This document shows, piece by piece, positions 30,489 through 38,499 of a DNA stretch of 64,000 nt. Both the position numbers and the translations under genes were made by a program. Below the pieces are notes generated by a model that ran no database searches, had not been told where the DNA came from, and saw only the letters and a program-made list of their open reading frames with translations. Positions within the stretch are counted from its first letter, which is position 1, and each line of letters begins with the position of its first letter. The stretch covers positions 186,001-250,000 of the forward strand of contig NZ_JAKMCR010000002.1 of NCBI RefSeq assembly GCF_022662175.1, written 5' to 3'. This DNA is from Aestuariivivens marinum. Lineage in GTDB: Bacteria; Bacteroidota; Bacteroidia; Flavobacteriales; Flavobacteriaceae.

Positions 30489-31093
30489 TTGAAGACGATA
30501 AATATAAAACCATTAATACCGCCTCCGAAAATGTTCTTTTTAAAGATAAGAACAGTAAATTTTACGGTTATGCCTTTCCTGTCAAAAATGAAGAAGAGGC
30601 AAAACACTATTTAGAACAACTAAAAAAAGAACACCATAACGCAAGACATTGGTGTTATGCGTATCAATTAGGTACAGAATCAATTATCTACAGAGCTAAT
30701 GACGATGGTGAACCCAACAATTCTGCAGGAATGCCAATTTACGGACAGATACAATCTTTTGAGGTAACGAATATTCTAATTGTAGTTGTACGGTATTTTG
30801 GTGGTGTTAAACTTGGTGTTAGCGGATTAATAAATGCTTATAAAACTACAGCTTCATTAACGTTGCAGCAATGCAATATCATCACCAAAACCATTAATAT
30901 AAACTACCTCATAAACTTTAAATATGAAGACATGAACAAGGTTATGAGGATTGTTAAGGAAAACCAGATTGACATTATAAACCAAAAACTGGAATTGGAT
31001 TGTAAAATCATCATATCTGTAAGAAAAAAGAGTGCAAAAACGGTATTCAATTTATTTGATACTTTATTTGGTGTTGAAATAAAGCCAATCTAA
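30485..31093 (+). CDS. YigZ/IMPACT-family protein
   Basis: A 202-residue YigZ-type protein. The N-terminal UPF0029 domain contains SKFYGYAFPVKNEEEAKHYL, the HHNARHWCYAY motif (about 53-63), the DDGEPNNSAG motif (about 77-86) and VVVRYFGGVKLGVSGLI (about 103-119); a smaller DUF1949 domain follows. Bacterial YigZ relatives have been linked to translation or nucleic-acid binding without a firm function. The start is TTG at 30485 within the stop region of the HAD gene (four-base overlap); no ATG fits the conserved N-terminus. It is convergent with the thioesterase gene (four-base overlap). Confidence 0.85.
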   Translation: MIEDDKYKTINTASENVLFKDKNSKFYGYAFPVKNEEEAKHYLEQLKKEHHNARHWCYAYQLGTESIIYRANDDGEPNNSAGMPIYGQIQSFEVTNILIVVVRYFGGVKLGVSGLINAYKTTASLTLQQCNIITKTININYLINFKYEDMNKVMRIVKENQIDIINQKLELDCKIIISVRKKSAKTVFNLFDTLFGVEIKPI

Positions 31094-31488
31094 GCCTCAA
31101 TAGCATCTAAAATATATTGAGGGGCCCTTACTGGTTTGTTAGTTTTCATATCAATAAACACCAAAGTGGTCGATGCTTTCGTTAAGATCTCTCCTATTTC
31201 GTTCGTAATTATATAGTCAAATTCGATCTTGGCAGTGGGTCTTTTTTTTAGTTGAGTTTTTACATTAATTACATCGTCGTAACTAGCTGATTTTTTATAA
31301 TTTAAACTCAACGATATAACAGGAAGCATAACACCACTTTCTTCCATTTTTTTATATGAAATTCCTAATTTACGCAGCCATTCAATTCGCCCCATTTCGA
31401 GATATAGCGCATAATTACCATGATAAACTACCCCCATTTGGTCAGTTTCGCCATATCTCACTCTTATTTGTATTTCATCGATTTTCAT
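31090..31488 (-). CDS. Acyl-CoA thioesterase, YbgC-type hotdog fold
   Basis: A 132-residue 4-hydroxybenzoyl-CoA thioesterase-like protein. The catalytic loop RYGETDQMGVVYHGNYALYL (about 10-29) carries the Asp (in TDQMG) and the conserved HGNY; EMGRIEWLRKLG follows as the central helix. YbgC-type enzymes hydrolyse short or long acyl-CoA; in some bacteria they act with the Tol-Pal system, but there are no tol genes nearby. It is monocistronic, divergent from dnaA with 192 bases between. Confidence 0.88.
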   Translation of the reverse strand: MKIDEIQIRVRYGETDQMGVVYHGNYALYLEMGRIEWLRKLGISYKKMEESGVMLPVISLSLNYKKSASYDDVINVKTQLKKRPTAKIEFDYIITNEIGEILTKASTTLVFIDMKTNKPVRAPQYILDAIEA

Positions 31489-31541
31489 AGAGATAATTAA
31501 ATAATTTTTTGTAGCTTCGGCTAGTCCTTAAACATGCACAA

Positions 31542-31588
31542 AAAATTCTAAAAATTCAATAGCAAATGATTTTTTTTTTTAGAATTTT
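31542..31588. repeat. 13-bp inverted repeat upstream of dnaA
   Basis: Arms 31542-31554 (AAAATTCTAAAAA) and 31576-31588 (TTTTTAGAATTTT) are perfectly complementary with a 21-base spacer. AT-only arms reduce significance, but the length and position in the thioesterase/dnaA intergenic space suggest a terminator, structured leader or binding site. Confidence 0.45.
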
Positions 31589-31622
31589 GTTCACATATTT
31601 GCTTTGCTTTAATGGGGGAGAT

Positions 31623-31641
31623 ATGAAAAATCATTTTTCAT
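31623..31641 (+). repeat. Hairpin in dnaA leader
   Basis: ATGAAAAA and TTTTTCAT pair perfectly across a 3-base loop, 40-58 bases before the dnaA ATG. It could form a leader hairpin; its ATG opens no long reading frame. Confidence 0.4.
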
Positions 31642-31680
31642 ACAAATTTCTAACTAACTAAAAACCAAATAAACTAAAAA

Positions 31681-33108
31681 ATGAGTAAAACTGCGCAATC
31701 GGTATGGAATAATTGTCTAGAGTTTATAAAAGATAATATCCAGCCGCAAGCCTATAAAACATGGTTTGAGCCCATTGTTGCAGTTAAGCTTACCGATAGC
31801 GCTTTAAGCATTCAGGTGCCCAGTAAATTCTTTTACGAATGGCTTGAAGAACATTATGTAAAAATCCTTAAAGTATCGCTCACCAAAGAATTAGGGAACA
31901 ATGCCAAGTTGGTGTACATTATAAAAATGGAAAATACCTATGGTAACAAGCAACCATTTACCGAAAAAATTCCGAGTTCCAATAGAACTGCTTTAAAATC
32001 ACAAGAAATTGATATTCCCCTTAACAATAAAAACCCAGAATTAAGAAATCCGTTTGTAATCCCTGGTATTAGAAACGTAAAAATTGAATCACAACTTAAT
32101 CCCAATTACAGTTTTGAAAATTTTTTGGAAGGTGATTCAAATCGACTTGCAAGAAGTGCCGGATTGGCTGTTGCAGCAAAACCAGGAGGCACATCCTTTA
32201 ACCCCCTTCTAATTTTTGGAGGAGTTGGTTTAGGAAAAACCCATTTGGCCCATGCCATTGGTGTAGACATAAAAGACAAGTACCCTGAAAAGACTGTTTT
32301 ATATATTTCTGCCGAAAAATTCACACAACAGTATATTGAATCGGTAAAAAAGAATAACAGAAACGACTTTATACATTTCTATCAACTTATAGACGTTTTA
32401 ATTATCGATGATGTTCAGTTTTTTTCTGGGAAATCTGGTACTCAGGATGTGTTCTTCCATATATTTAACCATTTGCATCAAAATGGAAAGCAAGTTGTTT
32501 TAACTAGTGATAAAGCTCCTGTTGATATGCAAGATATTGAACAACGCTTGTTGTCACGCTTTAAATGGGGTTTATCTGCCGAGTTACAACATCCCGATTT
32601 TGAAACTAGGGTATCGATTTTAAAAAACAAGCTTTATCGTGACGGTGTTGAGATGCCTGATGACATTATTGACTATGTTGCCAAAAACATAAAAACAAAT
32701 GTTCGTGAACTAGAAGGCGCCATTATTTCTCTTATTGCACAATCGTCGTTCAATAAAAAAGAAATAACTCTAGAACTTGCAAATCAAATTGTTGAGAAGT
32801 TTGTAAAGAATACCAAACGTGAGGTATCAATAGATTACATACAAAAAGTTGTATCAGACTATTTCCAAATGGATATCGACACACTGCAGTCTAAAACAAG
32901 AAAACGACATATTGTGCAGGCTAGGCAGTTAGCCATGTTCTTTGCTAAAAAATTCACCAAAGCTTCTCTGGCAAGTATTGGTTCCCAAATAGGGAAGCGC
33001 GATCACGCTACCGTGTTGCATGCCTGTAAAACGGTCGACAATTTATCTTCAACCGATAAACAATTTAGAAAGTACGTAGAAGATATTACCAAAAAACTTT
33101 CTGTTTAA
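31681..33108 (+). CDS. dnaA: Chromosomal replication initiator DnaA
   Basis: Binds DnaA boxes at oriC and opens the duplex to start replication. Domain I is at 1-90 (WNNCLEFIKDNIQPQAYKTW), a short domain II linker follows, AAA+ domain III has Walker A GGVGLGKTH (about 180-188), Walker B LIIDDVQFF (about 240-248) and an arginine-finger region RLLSRF, and domain IV ends with KRDHATVLHAC (about 440-450) that reads the DnaA box. Length (475 aa) is standard. The upstream region has two inverted repeats but no convincing array of DnaA boxes, so the origin is probably not here. Confidence 0.96.
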   Translation: MSKTAQSVWNNCLEFIKDNIQPQAYKTWFEPIVAVKLTDSALSIQVPSKFFYEWLEEHYVKILKVSLTKELGNNAKLVYIIKMENTYGNKQPFTEKIPSSNRTALKSQEIDIPLNNKNPELRNPFVIPGIRNVKIESQLNPNYSFENFLEGDSNRLARSAGLAVAAKPGGTSFNPLLIFGGVGLGKTHLAHAIGVDIKDKYPEKTVLYISAEKFTQQYIESVKKNNRNDFIHFYQLIDVLIIDDVQFFSGKSGTQDVFFHIFNHLHQNGKQVVLTSDKAPVDMQDIEQRLLSRFKWGLSAELQHPDFETRVSILKNKLYRDGVEMPDDIIDYVAKNIKTNVRELEGAIISLIAQSSFNKKEITLELANQIVEKFVKNTKREVSIDYIQKVVSDYFQMDIDTLQSKTRKRHIVQARQLAMFFAKKFTKASLASIGSQIGKRDHATVLHACKTVDNLSSTDKQFRKYVEDITKKLSV

Positions 33109-33118
33109 AACAATTACA

Positions 33119-33571
33119 ATGACTAAAATTTTAATGGTTTGCTTGGGTAACATTTGTCGTTCTCCATTGGCAGAAGGTATTTTGCGCTCAAAACTTCCGT
33201 TAAGTGATTTTATGGTAGATTCGGCTGGCACTGCAAATTATCATGTAGGAGACAAACCAGATAGACGCTCTATAGCGGTAGCAAAAAAATATGGCTTGGA
33301 TATTTCCAACTTGAAAGGTCGTCAATTTAGCACCAAAGATTTTGATAATTTTGACCATATTTTTGTCATGGACGAATCCAATTATATTAATGTTATGTCA
33401 CTTGCTAGAGACGATCAGGATAAAGAAAAAGTGAAGTTTATTCTAAACGAAGTATACCCTAACCAAAATTACAGTGTTCCAGACCCATATTATGGAGGGA
33501 ATAGTGGATTTGAAAACGTATACAAAATGTTAGATGAGGCTTGTTCTATTATTGCTGAACAATTAACCTAA
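33119..33571 (+). CDS. Low-molecular-weight protein-tyrosine phosphatase
   Basis: A 150-residue LMW-PTP: the phosphate-binding loop VCLGNICRS (Cys at about 7, Arg at about 13) at the N-terminus, and the general-acid loop VPDPYYGG near 120-127. It is cytosolic and follows dnaA by 10 bases, so is likely cotranscribed. Family members dephosphorylate tyrosine kinases of capsule synthesis or small substrates; no such kinase is present here, so the target is unknown. Confidence 0.91.
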   Translation: MTKILMVCLGNICRSPLAEGILRSKLPLSDFMVDSAGTANYHVGDKPDRRSIAVAKKYGLDISNLKGRQFSTKDFDNFDHIFVMDESNYINVMSLARDDQDKEKVKFILNEVYPNQNYSVPDPYYGGNSGFENVYKMLDEACSIIAEQLT

Positions 33572-33612
33572 AATTAATATTTTTACACTTTCCTTTTCAT
33601 TTTAAATACGTA

Positions 33613-34329
33613 ATGAATACAGAGCTAGGCGTTTTATACTTAATACCAACTACTTTGGGTGATAATGCTCCTTTAGAAGTATTACCTATTTCCGTTAAAA
33701 AGATTATTGAGCAAACCGATGTGTTTATTGTTGAAAATGAAAAAACAGCACGACGGTTTATCAAAAAAATAAGTTCGGGGAAATCCCAGTCCGCTATACA
33801 AATGTTTCATTTAAACAAGTTTACCAATCCTATAGAGTTGCCTGGATTCTTAGAACCCTGTTTAAGAGGCATTAATGTTGGGTTGCTATCAGAAGCTGGT
33901 TGTCCCGGTGTAGCCGACCCAGGCGCAGATATTGTTAAACTGGCTCATGAGAAAGGTGTTAAAGTAGTGCCTTTGGTTGGCCCCTCGTCTATTTTAATGG
34001 CGATGATGGGATCTGGACTCAATGGTCAAAATTTTGCATTCAACGGCTATCTTCCAATTGATAAGGAAGAACGGAAAAAAGAAATAAAACGACTTGAAAA
34101 ACTATCTTTTGAAAATAATCAATCTCAAATTTTTATTGAAACCCCTTATAGAAACAATAAACTATTAGAAGATTTGTCCAACATATTATCGACACATACC
34201 CAAATTTGTGTAGCTTGTGATATTAGTTTAACTACCGAATTCATTAAAACAAAAAGTGCGGAAAATTGGAAAAAAAATATGGTAGACCTCCATAAAAGAC
34301 CTACCATATTTATAATTCATAAAAGCTAG
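33613..34329 (+). CDS. RsmI-like SAM-dependent (tetrapyrrole-fold) methyltransferase
   Basis: A 238-residue tetrapyrrole-methylase-fold enzyme related to RsmI, which 2'-O-methylates C1402 of 16S rRNA. It has SEAGCPGVADPGADIV (about 94-109), the LVGPSSILMAMMGSGL motif (about 120-136), FNGYLP and IFIETPYRN (about 180-188) that shape the SAM pocket. It is shorter than E. coli RsmI and lacks its C-terminal extension, as in a second RsmI-like paralogue common in Bacteroidota, so I do not give the rsmI symbol. It follows the phosphatase by 41 bases. Confidence 0.85.
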   Translation: MNTELGVLYLIPTTLGDNAPLEVLPISVKKIIEQTDVFIVENEKTARRFIKKISSGKSQSAIQMFHLNKFTNPIELPGFLEPCLRGINVGLLSEAGCPGVADPGADIVKLAHEKGVKVVPLVGPSSILMAMMGSGLNGQNFAFNGYLPIDKEERKKEIKRLEKLSFENNQSQIFIETPYRNNKLLEDLSNILSTHTQICVACDISLTTEFIKTKSAENWKKNMVDLHKRPTIFIIHKS

Positions 34330-34332
34330 AAA

Positions 34333-34992
34333 TTAAATTGCCTTAGCTTTTCTATTAGGTTTTAAAAATGATGTATCGTAACCCGAAAACTTCTTTAGAT
34401 AATATGATACAGTGGTACCGTTACCATCGGCAAAATTATTGAGCCCATAGCTTCTTAGATATTTTTTCACATTACCTGGGCCAGCCAAATGTGCTGCTGC
34501 CAATATTCCAGACTCAGTTACAAGGACACCATTAATACGTTTTCCTACAAAATTTTTAATATCCTTTCTTAAAATCCACTTATTACGTTGTGCATTAGCT
34601 ATAAAAGCACGTTCCTGTAACTTTGGGTCTTTTAAAAATTTAGTTGGATTATGTATTCCAATTAATTTTAATGTTCCCTTACCAAATTGGTATTTGCCTA
34701 GATAACCAAACCTGTTAACACAGGTATAATCACCTCTAGATTCCTTAAAAGCCAATGCCTCTTTGAAACCTACAAAAGATTTTCCTAAATAGGGAGAAAA
34801 TGTTTGGGCACTTTCTTTCGATACATCGATATTGCCCGCAATATCTTCATCAAGACCTACACTGTAGTTTAGTTCAAGGCCTTCGGTTGAATATTCACTC
34901 AAATCTATCGTTTCATTAGTTGAAAACGATGCGTACAATAGAACAGAAATTGTAAGCGTCAGGGCTGAATAACTTGCAATATTCTTTATCAT
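34333..34992 (-). CDS. Secreted lysozyme-like/transglycosylase-like protein
   Basis: A signal peptide or N-terminal anchor at about 6-24 (YSALTLTISVLLYASF) leads to a low-complexity linker and, from about residue 75, a lysozyme-like fold: ALAFKESRGDYTCVN has the glutamate at the position used by lytic transglycosylases (ESR-GDY), followed by YLGKYQFGKGTLKLIG and ILAAAHLAGPGNVKKYL typical of the fold. It probably binds or cleaves peptidoglycan in the periplasm, but activity is inferred only from this motif. It has a very good promoter (TTTG-N19-TAATTTTG) and is separate from the mltG operon. Confidence 0.72.
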   Translation of the reverse strand: MIKNIASYSALTLTISVLLYASFSTNETIDLSEYSTEGLELNYSVGLDEDIAGNIDVSKESAQTFSPYLGKSFVGFKEALAFKESRGDYTCVNRFGYLGKYQFGKGTLKLIGIHNPTKFLKDPKLQERAFIANAQRNKWILRKDIKNFVGKRINGVLVTESGILAAAHLAGPGNVKKYLRSYGLNNFADGNGTTVSYYLKKFSGYDTSFLKPNRKAKAI

Positions 34993-35049
34993 AATTTCTA
35001 AATTTCTTCAGTGTAATACAATAGTATTTCACTTGAAAATTTGAGCGTG

Positions 35050-35080
35050 CAAAATTAGATATTTTTTTGTTTTTTTCAAA
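35050..35080 (-). promoter_or_regulatory. Consensus promoter of lysozyme-like gene
   Basis: On the minus strand TTTG (35080-35077), a 19-base spacer, and TAATTTTG (35057-35050) form the exact Bacteroidota housekeeping promoter TTTG-N19-TAnnTTTG. The predicted transcription start is about 50 bases before the ATG at 34992. Confidence 0.7.
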
Positions 35081-35102
35081 ATTCCTCGTTTATGTGCATT
35101 TT

Positions 35103-36005
35103 TTAGTAGTGCAATAGATGAAATACACTGCCATTTTTACTCAATTCTAAGGTTGGAAATGGCACCTTAATTACGTTAAAAACACTAAAAATAGATTTCA
35201 AAAAACGTGAATTAGTTTTCAATTCATTCAAATTTACATCAAAACTCAAATAGAATTGCCGTCTTCTATTGTTATTTGTCAACAAATTATTGTCAATATC
35301 CTCAACCCCCTGCAACATACCATCAGCACTGTAGCCCACTGCAAAATTCAACCATTTTGGTATATTAAATTCCTTGAAAAAAGCGTGTAAATTAAAACTT
35401 AACCAATAGGTTTGGCCGTTGTAATCCTTTAAAATTTCCTCTAAAAAACCTTCACCCAGTTTATCTGGATTTAAACCTGCATATTTAGTTTTGTGAAACG
35501 AAAATTTTAAATGAATACGCTGCTCGTTCCATAGTAATTCTTGACCAACATACAACCCAGTACCTAAAGCATTAGCAGCTATATCGCCCCAAGAATAACC
35601 CCACTCTGCTGAATAACCATCCAAAATTTCGACAGCTGTTAGAAAACCTAGGCCTAATGTGGCTCCATAAATAAGTTGTCCTTTTTTGCTAACCCCACTC
35701 CAATTTAGTAGCTCTGCTCCAACCCTTCCCATTTGGTATGATGCAAATACATGTCCTAGCTTATCCATTTGAAGCCATTGATTATTATCGTTTATGACAT
35801 GAAACTTAGAACGCTCAAAATCGGAATACCATAATTGGTTTAACCCTATTAATGAAATCGTTACAAAAGAAGCTTCTGAAATAATTACGGTATTTCTACG
35901 GGTTATGTTTAACGTATCCGATGGTGTTAAAAAAGTTTCTAACCTAGATTGCGATAAGGATAGTAGTGGAATTAAAAAAAGGACACATTTTAATGGTTTG
36001 ACCAT
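35103..36005 (-). CDS. DUF2279 (YfiM-like) envelope protein
   Basis: A 300-residue protein with an N-terminal signal (LKCVLFLIPLLSLSQS). The central region has MDKLGHVFASYQMGRVGAELL and GATLGLGFLTAVEILDGYSAEWGYSWGDIAANALGTGLYVG-like segments, typical of DUF2279/YfiM, a family of putative outer-membrane or periplasmic proteins; the WGDIAAN segment (about 160-166) is the recognisable core. It ends in beta-rich sequence. It is last in the dapF-GNAT-mltG operon (two-base gap from mltG). No function is known. Confidence 0.78.
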   Translation of the reverse strand: MVKPLKCVLFLIPLLSLSQSRLETFLTPSDTLNITRRNTVIISEASFVTISLIGLNQLWYSDFERSKFHVINDNNQWLQMDKLGHVFASYQMGRVGAELLNWSGVSKKGQLIYGATLGLGFLTAVEILDGYSAEWGYSWGDIAANALGTGLYVGQELLWNEQRIHLKFSFHKTKYAGLNPDKLGEGFLEEILKDYNGQTYWLSFNLHAFFKEFNIPKWLNFAVGYSADGMLQGVEDIDNNLLTNNNRRRQFYLSFDVNLNELKTNSRFLKSIFSVFNVIKVPFPTLELSKNGSVFHLLHY

Positions 36006-36007
36006 AA

Positions 36008-37051
36008 TTACCTATAATTGCCCTTAGCATCTTGAAATCTATGGTATCCCGCAGCATTTTTATTGTGCTGGGCTAAAGTCTTGGAAAATTTATGATATCC
36101 TATACGTTTTACATCAGCCACAAAATAAAGGTAATTGTGTTTTTCATAATTCAATACCGCATCGATGGCCGAAATATCTGGCATGGCGATGAGCCCCGGA
36201 GGCAAGCCTAAGTTTCTATAGGTGTTATAAGGTGAATCTATTTCCTTATGAACATTTAATACACGTTTAATAATTGTGTTTTTATATTTGGGCAATTGAT
36301 ATGCGGCAAATTTAATGGTAGGATCGGCCTGCAAAGGCATACCAATTCTCATTCTATTTAAATAAACACCTGCAATACGCGGTTGCTCACTAGTTTGCTT
36401 AGATTCTTCATAGACTATTGATGCAAGAGCGATTACCTCACTAGGAGTCAACCCTAAAGTTTGAGCTTTTTTTAATCGGTCATCATTCCAAAACCGTTTG
36501 TATTCTTTTAACATTCTGTCCCTAAAGGCTTCTGCTGAAGTATTCCAAAAAAACTCATAACTATTTGGCAAGTACATGCCCAACGCTGTAGCTTCTGTAA
36601 AATTGTTTTCAGATAAAAAATTGACATCCTTCATTGCATTAAGCAGAGAAATACTGTCGGCTTCAATTTCATTTGAAACCCTACCTGCCAATTTTTGCAA
36701 TGAACTTTGATTGTTAAATGATAGTTTTACTGGTAAATTATTTATCCGTATGGAATTAATAATATCGTTATTACTCATCCCTTTTTTAATGGCATATCTA
36801 CCTGCCTTAATGTTACCAACATATTTTTTTTGCTTTGCTAAATCATCAAAAGAAGCAATGTCATCCAACAAGGGCTGCAATTGATTTCGAACATCTGTAT
36901 AAGTAGCATTAGTTGGAATATAAAGGTAAGCCACCTCATTATTAAAAACCGTATTTGGACGTAACATGGCTCTATACACAAAATTCGCAAAAAAAGCTGC
37001 AATTACTAGTCCTATGATGGCGATGGCCCAAAGTATCTTTTTTATATACAT
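36008..37051 (-). CDS. mltG: Endolytic murein transglycosylase MltG
   Basis: An inner-membrane-anchored YceG-like enzyme that cuts nascent glycan strands to end their elongation. A transmembrane helix is at about 7-25, a LysM-like region follows, and the catalytic domain has LPNSYEFFWNTS, the catalytic Glu in IVYEESK (about 215), QPRIAGVYLNRMRIGMPLQ and SPYNTYRNLGLPPGLI (about 275-290). Length (347 aa) is normal. It sits between the GNAT gene and the DUF2279 gene in a minus-strand operon headed by dapF, so precursor synthesis and glycan termination are linked. Confidence 0.93.
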   Translation of the reverse strand: MYIKKILWAIAIIGLVIAAFFANFVYRAMLRPNTVFNNEVAYLYIPTNATYTDVRNQLQPLLDDIASFDDLAKQKKYVGNIKAGRYAIKKGMSNNDIINSIRINNLPVKLSFNNQSSLQKLAGRVSNEIEADSISLLNAMKDVNFLSENNFTEATALGMYLPNSYEFFWNTSAEAFRDRMLKEYKRFWNDDRLKKAQTLGLTPSEVIALASIVYEESKQTSEQPRIAGVYLNRMRIGMPLQADPTIKFAAYQLPKYKNTIIKRVLNVHKEIDSPYNTYRNLGLPPGLIAMPDISAIDAVLNYEKHNYLYFVADVKRIGYHKFSKTLAQHNKNAAGYHRFQDAKGNYR

Positions 37052-37576
37052 TTATCTATTTATGAATTGAAATAAATATTCACTTTTATATGAACCATTA
37101 ATCAAGTTCCAATCCTTTTTTAAGCCAATCTTTTTAAAGCCTAATCCAGAAAACAACTTGATACTTGCTTCATTGTCTTCTGAAACATTACAATACAGCT
37201 GGTGCAATTGCAAATGCGAAAAAGTATAATTCATTAAAAGTTTTAAGGCTTCTTTACTATAACCTTTACCTCTGTTTTCCCGTTCTTTTATCAAAATACC
37301 AACTCCCGCCCGGGCATGTTTAAAATCGAAATCGAAAATATCAATTAAACCTAGGGCTTCATGCTTAAAATTTGAAATAACCAACCGTAATTGTTTAGCT
37401 TCAAATATATCTTGATGGGCATTTTGTAGATATTGCCTTAAAATATGCTTTGAATAAGGTGTTTGGGTGTTACTGACTTCCCAAATAGCTTCATCATTTT
37501 CAATGTCATAAAGGAACACTAAATCTTCAGGCTCCAAAGCGCGTAAATAAATATTTTTACCCTTTAGCGTTGTCAT
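37052..37576 (-). CDS. GNAT acetyltransferase, RimJ/RimL type
   Basis: A 174-residue GNAT of the RimJ/RimL-like group: LRALEPEDLVFLYDIEND at the N-terminus, GVGILIKERENRGKGYSKEAL (about 92-112) containing the acetyl-CoA loop RENRGKGY, and ASIKLFSGLGFKKIG near 145-160. Such proteins acetylate N-termini of ribosomal proteins or small amines; the substrate is unknown. Its start overlaps dapF by four bases and its stop abuts mltG directly. Confidence 0.83.
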   Translation of the reverse strand: MTTLKGKNIYLRALEPEDLVFLYDIENDEAIWEVSNTQTPYSKHILRQYLQNAHQDIFEAKQLRLVISNFKHEALGLIDIFDFDFKHARAGVGILIKERENRGKGYSKEALKLLMNYTFSHLQLHQLYCNVSEDNEASIKLFSGLGFKKIGLKKDWNLINGSYKSEYLFQFINR

Positions 37577-38349
37577 ATTATACCTTTAAAAACAAATGAT
37601 GCAGGACCAATTAGCCAAACATTTTTATAGATCCCATTCTCAATATCAAAACACACTTGTAATTTACCTCCTTGAACCTCTAAATCAATGTGGGTATTTT
37701 TGGTTTGTCCAATTGCATGCATAGCAATAGCTACTGCCGTAACTCCGGTACCACATGACAATGTTTCATCTTCTACGCCACGTTCATAAGTCCTAACCCT
37801 AAACGTTTTATCTGATAATTTCTTAACAAAATTAATATTACTTCCTTTTTGGTAATAAGGTGCCCCATAACGTATCCCAGCTCCTTTTGATTTTATATCA
37901 AAGTCGTCAATAGCATCTTCAAATTGTACATGATGCGGGGAACCCGTGTTTAAAAAAACATGATTTGAATGTTTCTCAATTGTATCAACATCCAACATTT
38001 GAAGCTTTACATTATTCTTATCATCAATCTCAGCGTGATGCAACCCATCAATAGCTTCAAAAACAGCTTTATGCTGTATTACACTTAAGTACTTAGCAAA
38101 CGCTACCAGACAACGACCGCCATTACCACACATGGAGCTTTCGTTACCATCTGAATTGTAGTAGACCATTTTAAAATCCAATGTGTCATGTTTTTCTAGT
38201 AGAATAAGACCGTCAGCACCTATGCCAAAACGTCGGTCACAGAGCGCTTTAACCTGTTTGGTATTTTTTTTGTTGAAACTTTGCTGACGATTATCAATCA
38301 TCACAAAATCGTTTCCAGTTCCTTGATATTTATAAAACGTTTGCTGCAT
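37573..38349 (-). CDS. dapF: Diaminopimelate epimerase
   Basis: Converts L,L- to meso-diaminopimelate for lysine and peptidoglycan. The two catalytic cysteines are in SSMCGNGGRC (about 72-81) and LSCGTGVTA (about 205-213), and NDFVMIDN near the N-terminus and RTYERGVEDET near 190-200 bind substrate. At 258 aa it is normal length. It heads the minus-strand operon with a GNAT gene, mltG and DUF2279. A TATATTTG -7 box lies 11 bases before its ATG. Confidence 0.94.
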   Translation of the reverse strand: MQQTFYKYQGTGNDFVMIDNRQQSFNKKNTKQVKALCDRRFGIGADGLILLEKHDTLDFKMVYYNSDGNESSMCGNGGRCLVAFAKYLSVIQHKAVFEAIDGLHHAEIDDKNNVKLQMLDVDTIEKHSNHVFLNTGSPHHVQFEDAIDDFDIKSKGAGIRYGAPYYQKGSNINFVKKLSDKTFRVRTYERGVEDETLSCGTGVTAVAIAMHAIGQTKNTHIDLEVQGGKLQVCFDIENGIYKNVWLIGPASFVFKGII

Positions 38350-38359
38350 AATTTGTGTA

Positions 38360-38367
38360 CAAATATA
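38360..38367 (-). promoter_or_regulatory. -7 box of dapF operon
   Basis: TATATTTG (minus strand), exact TAnnTTTG, ending 10 bases before the ATG. The leader would be only a few bases. The GTTAAA repeat array begins about 26 bases further upstream. Confidence 0.5.
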
Positions 38368-38392
38368 GGAATATTAAACTGTTTTTTTATGT

Positions 38393-38431
38393 GTTAAATA
38401 GTCGTTAAAATTGACGTTAAAAATCGTTAAA
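38393..38431 (+). promoter_or_regulatory. Four GTTAAA direct repeats at 10-12 bp spacing
   Basis: GTTAAA hexamers start at 38393, 38404, 38416 and 38426 (steps of 11, 12 and 10), the last three preceded by C. One-helical-turn tandem repeats are the known binding geometry of OmpR/PhoB-family regulators. They sit between divergent dapF and htrA, about 60-100 bases upstream of the probable htrA transcription start, where only a poor -7 box (TAATTTAA, 38479-38486) is seen, as expected for an activated promoter. Confidence 0.55.
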
Positions 38432-38499
38432 ACATAATTGACAACTCAATAAATATTTAATTTTAATCGTTGTTTTTATAATTTAAATTAATAAGAATT

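Noticed and set aside
31489-31680. Origin of replication next to dnaA
   Set aside because: Only one imperfect DnaA-box-like 9-mer is present and no array; Bacteroidota origins are often away from dnaA. A strand-skew calculation over the genome would decide.
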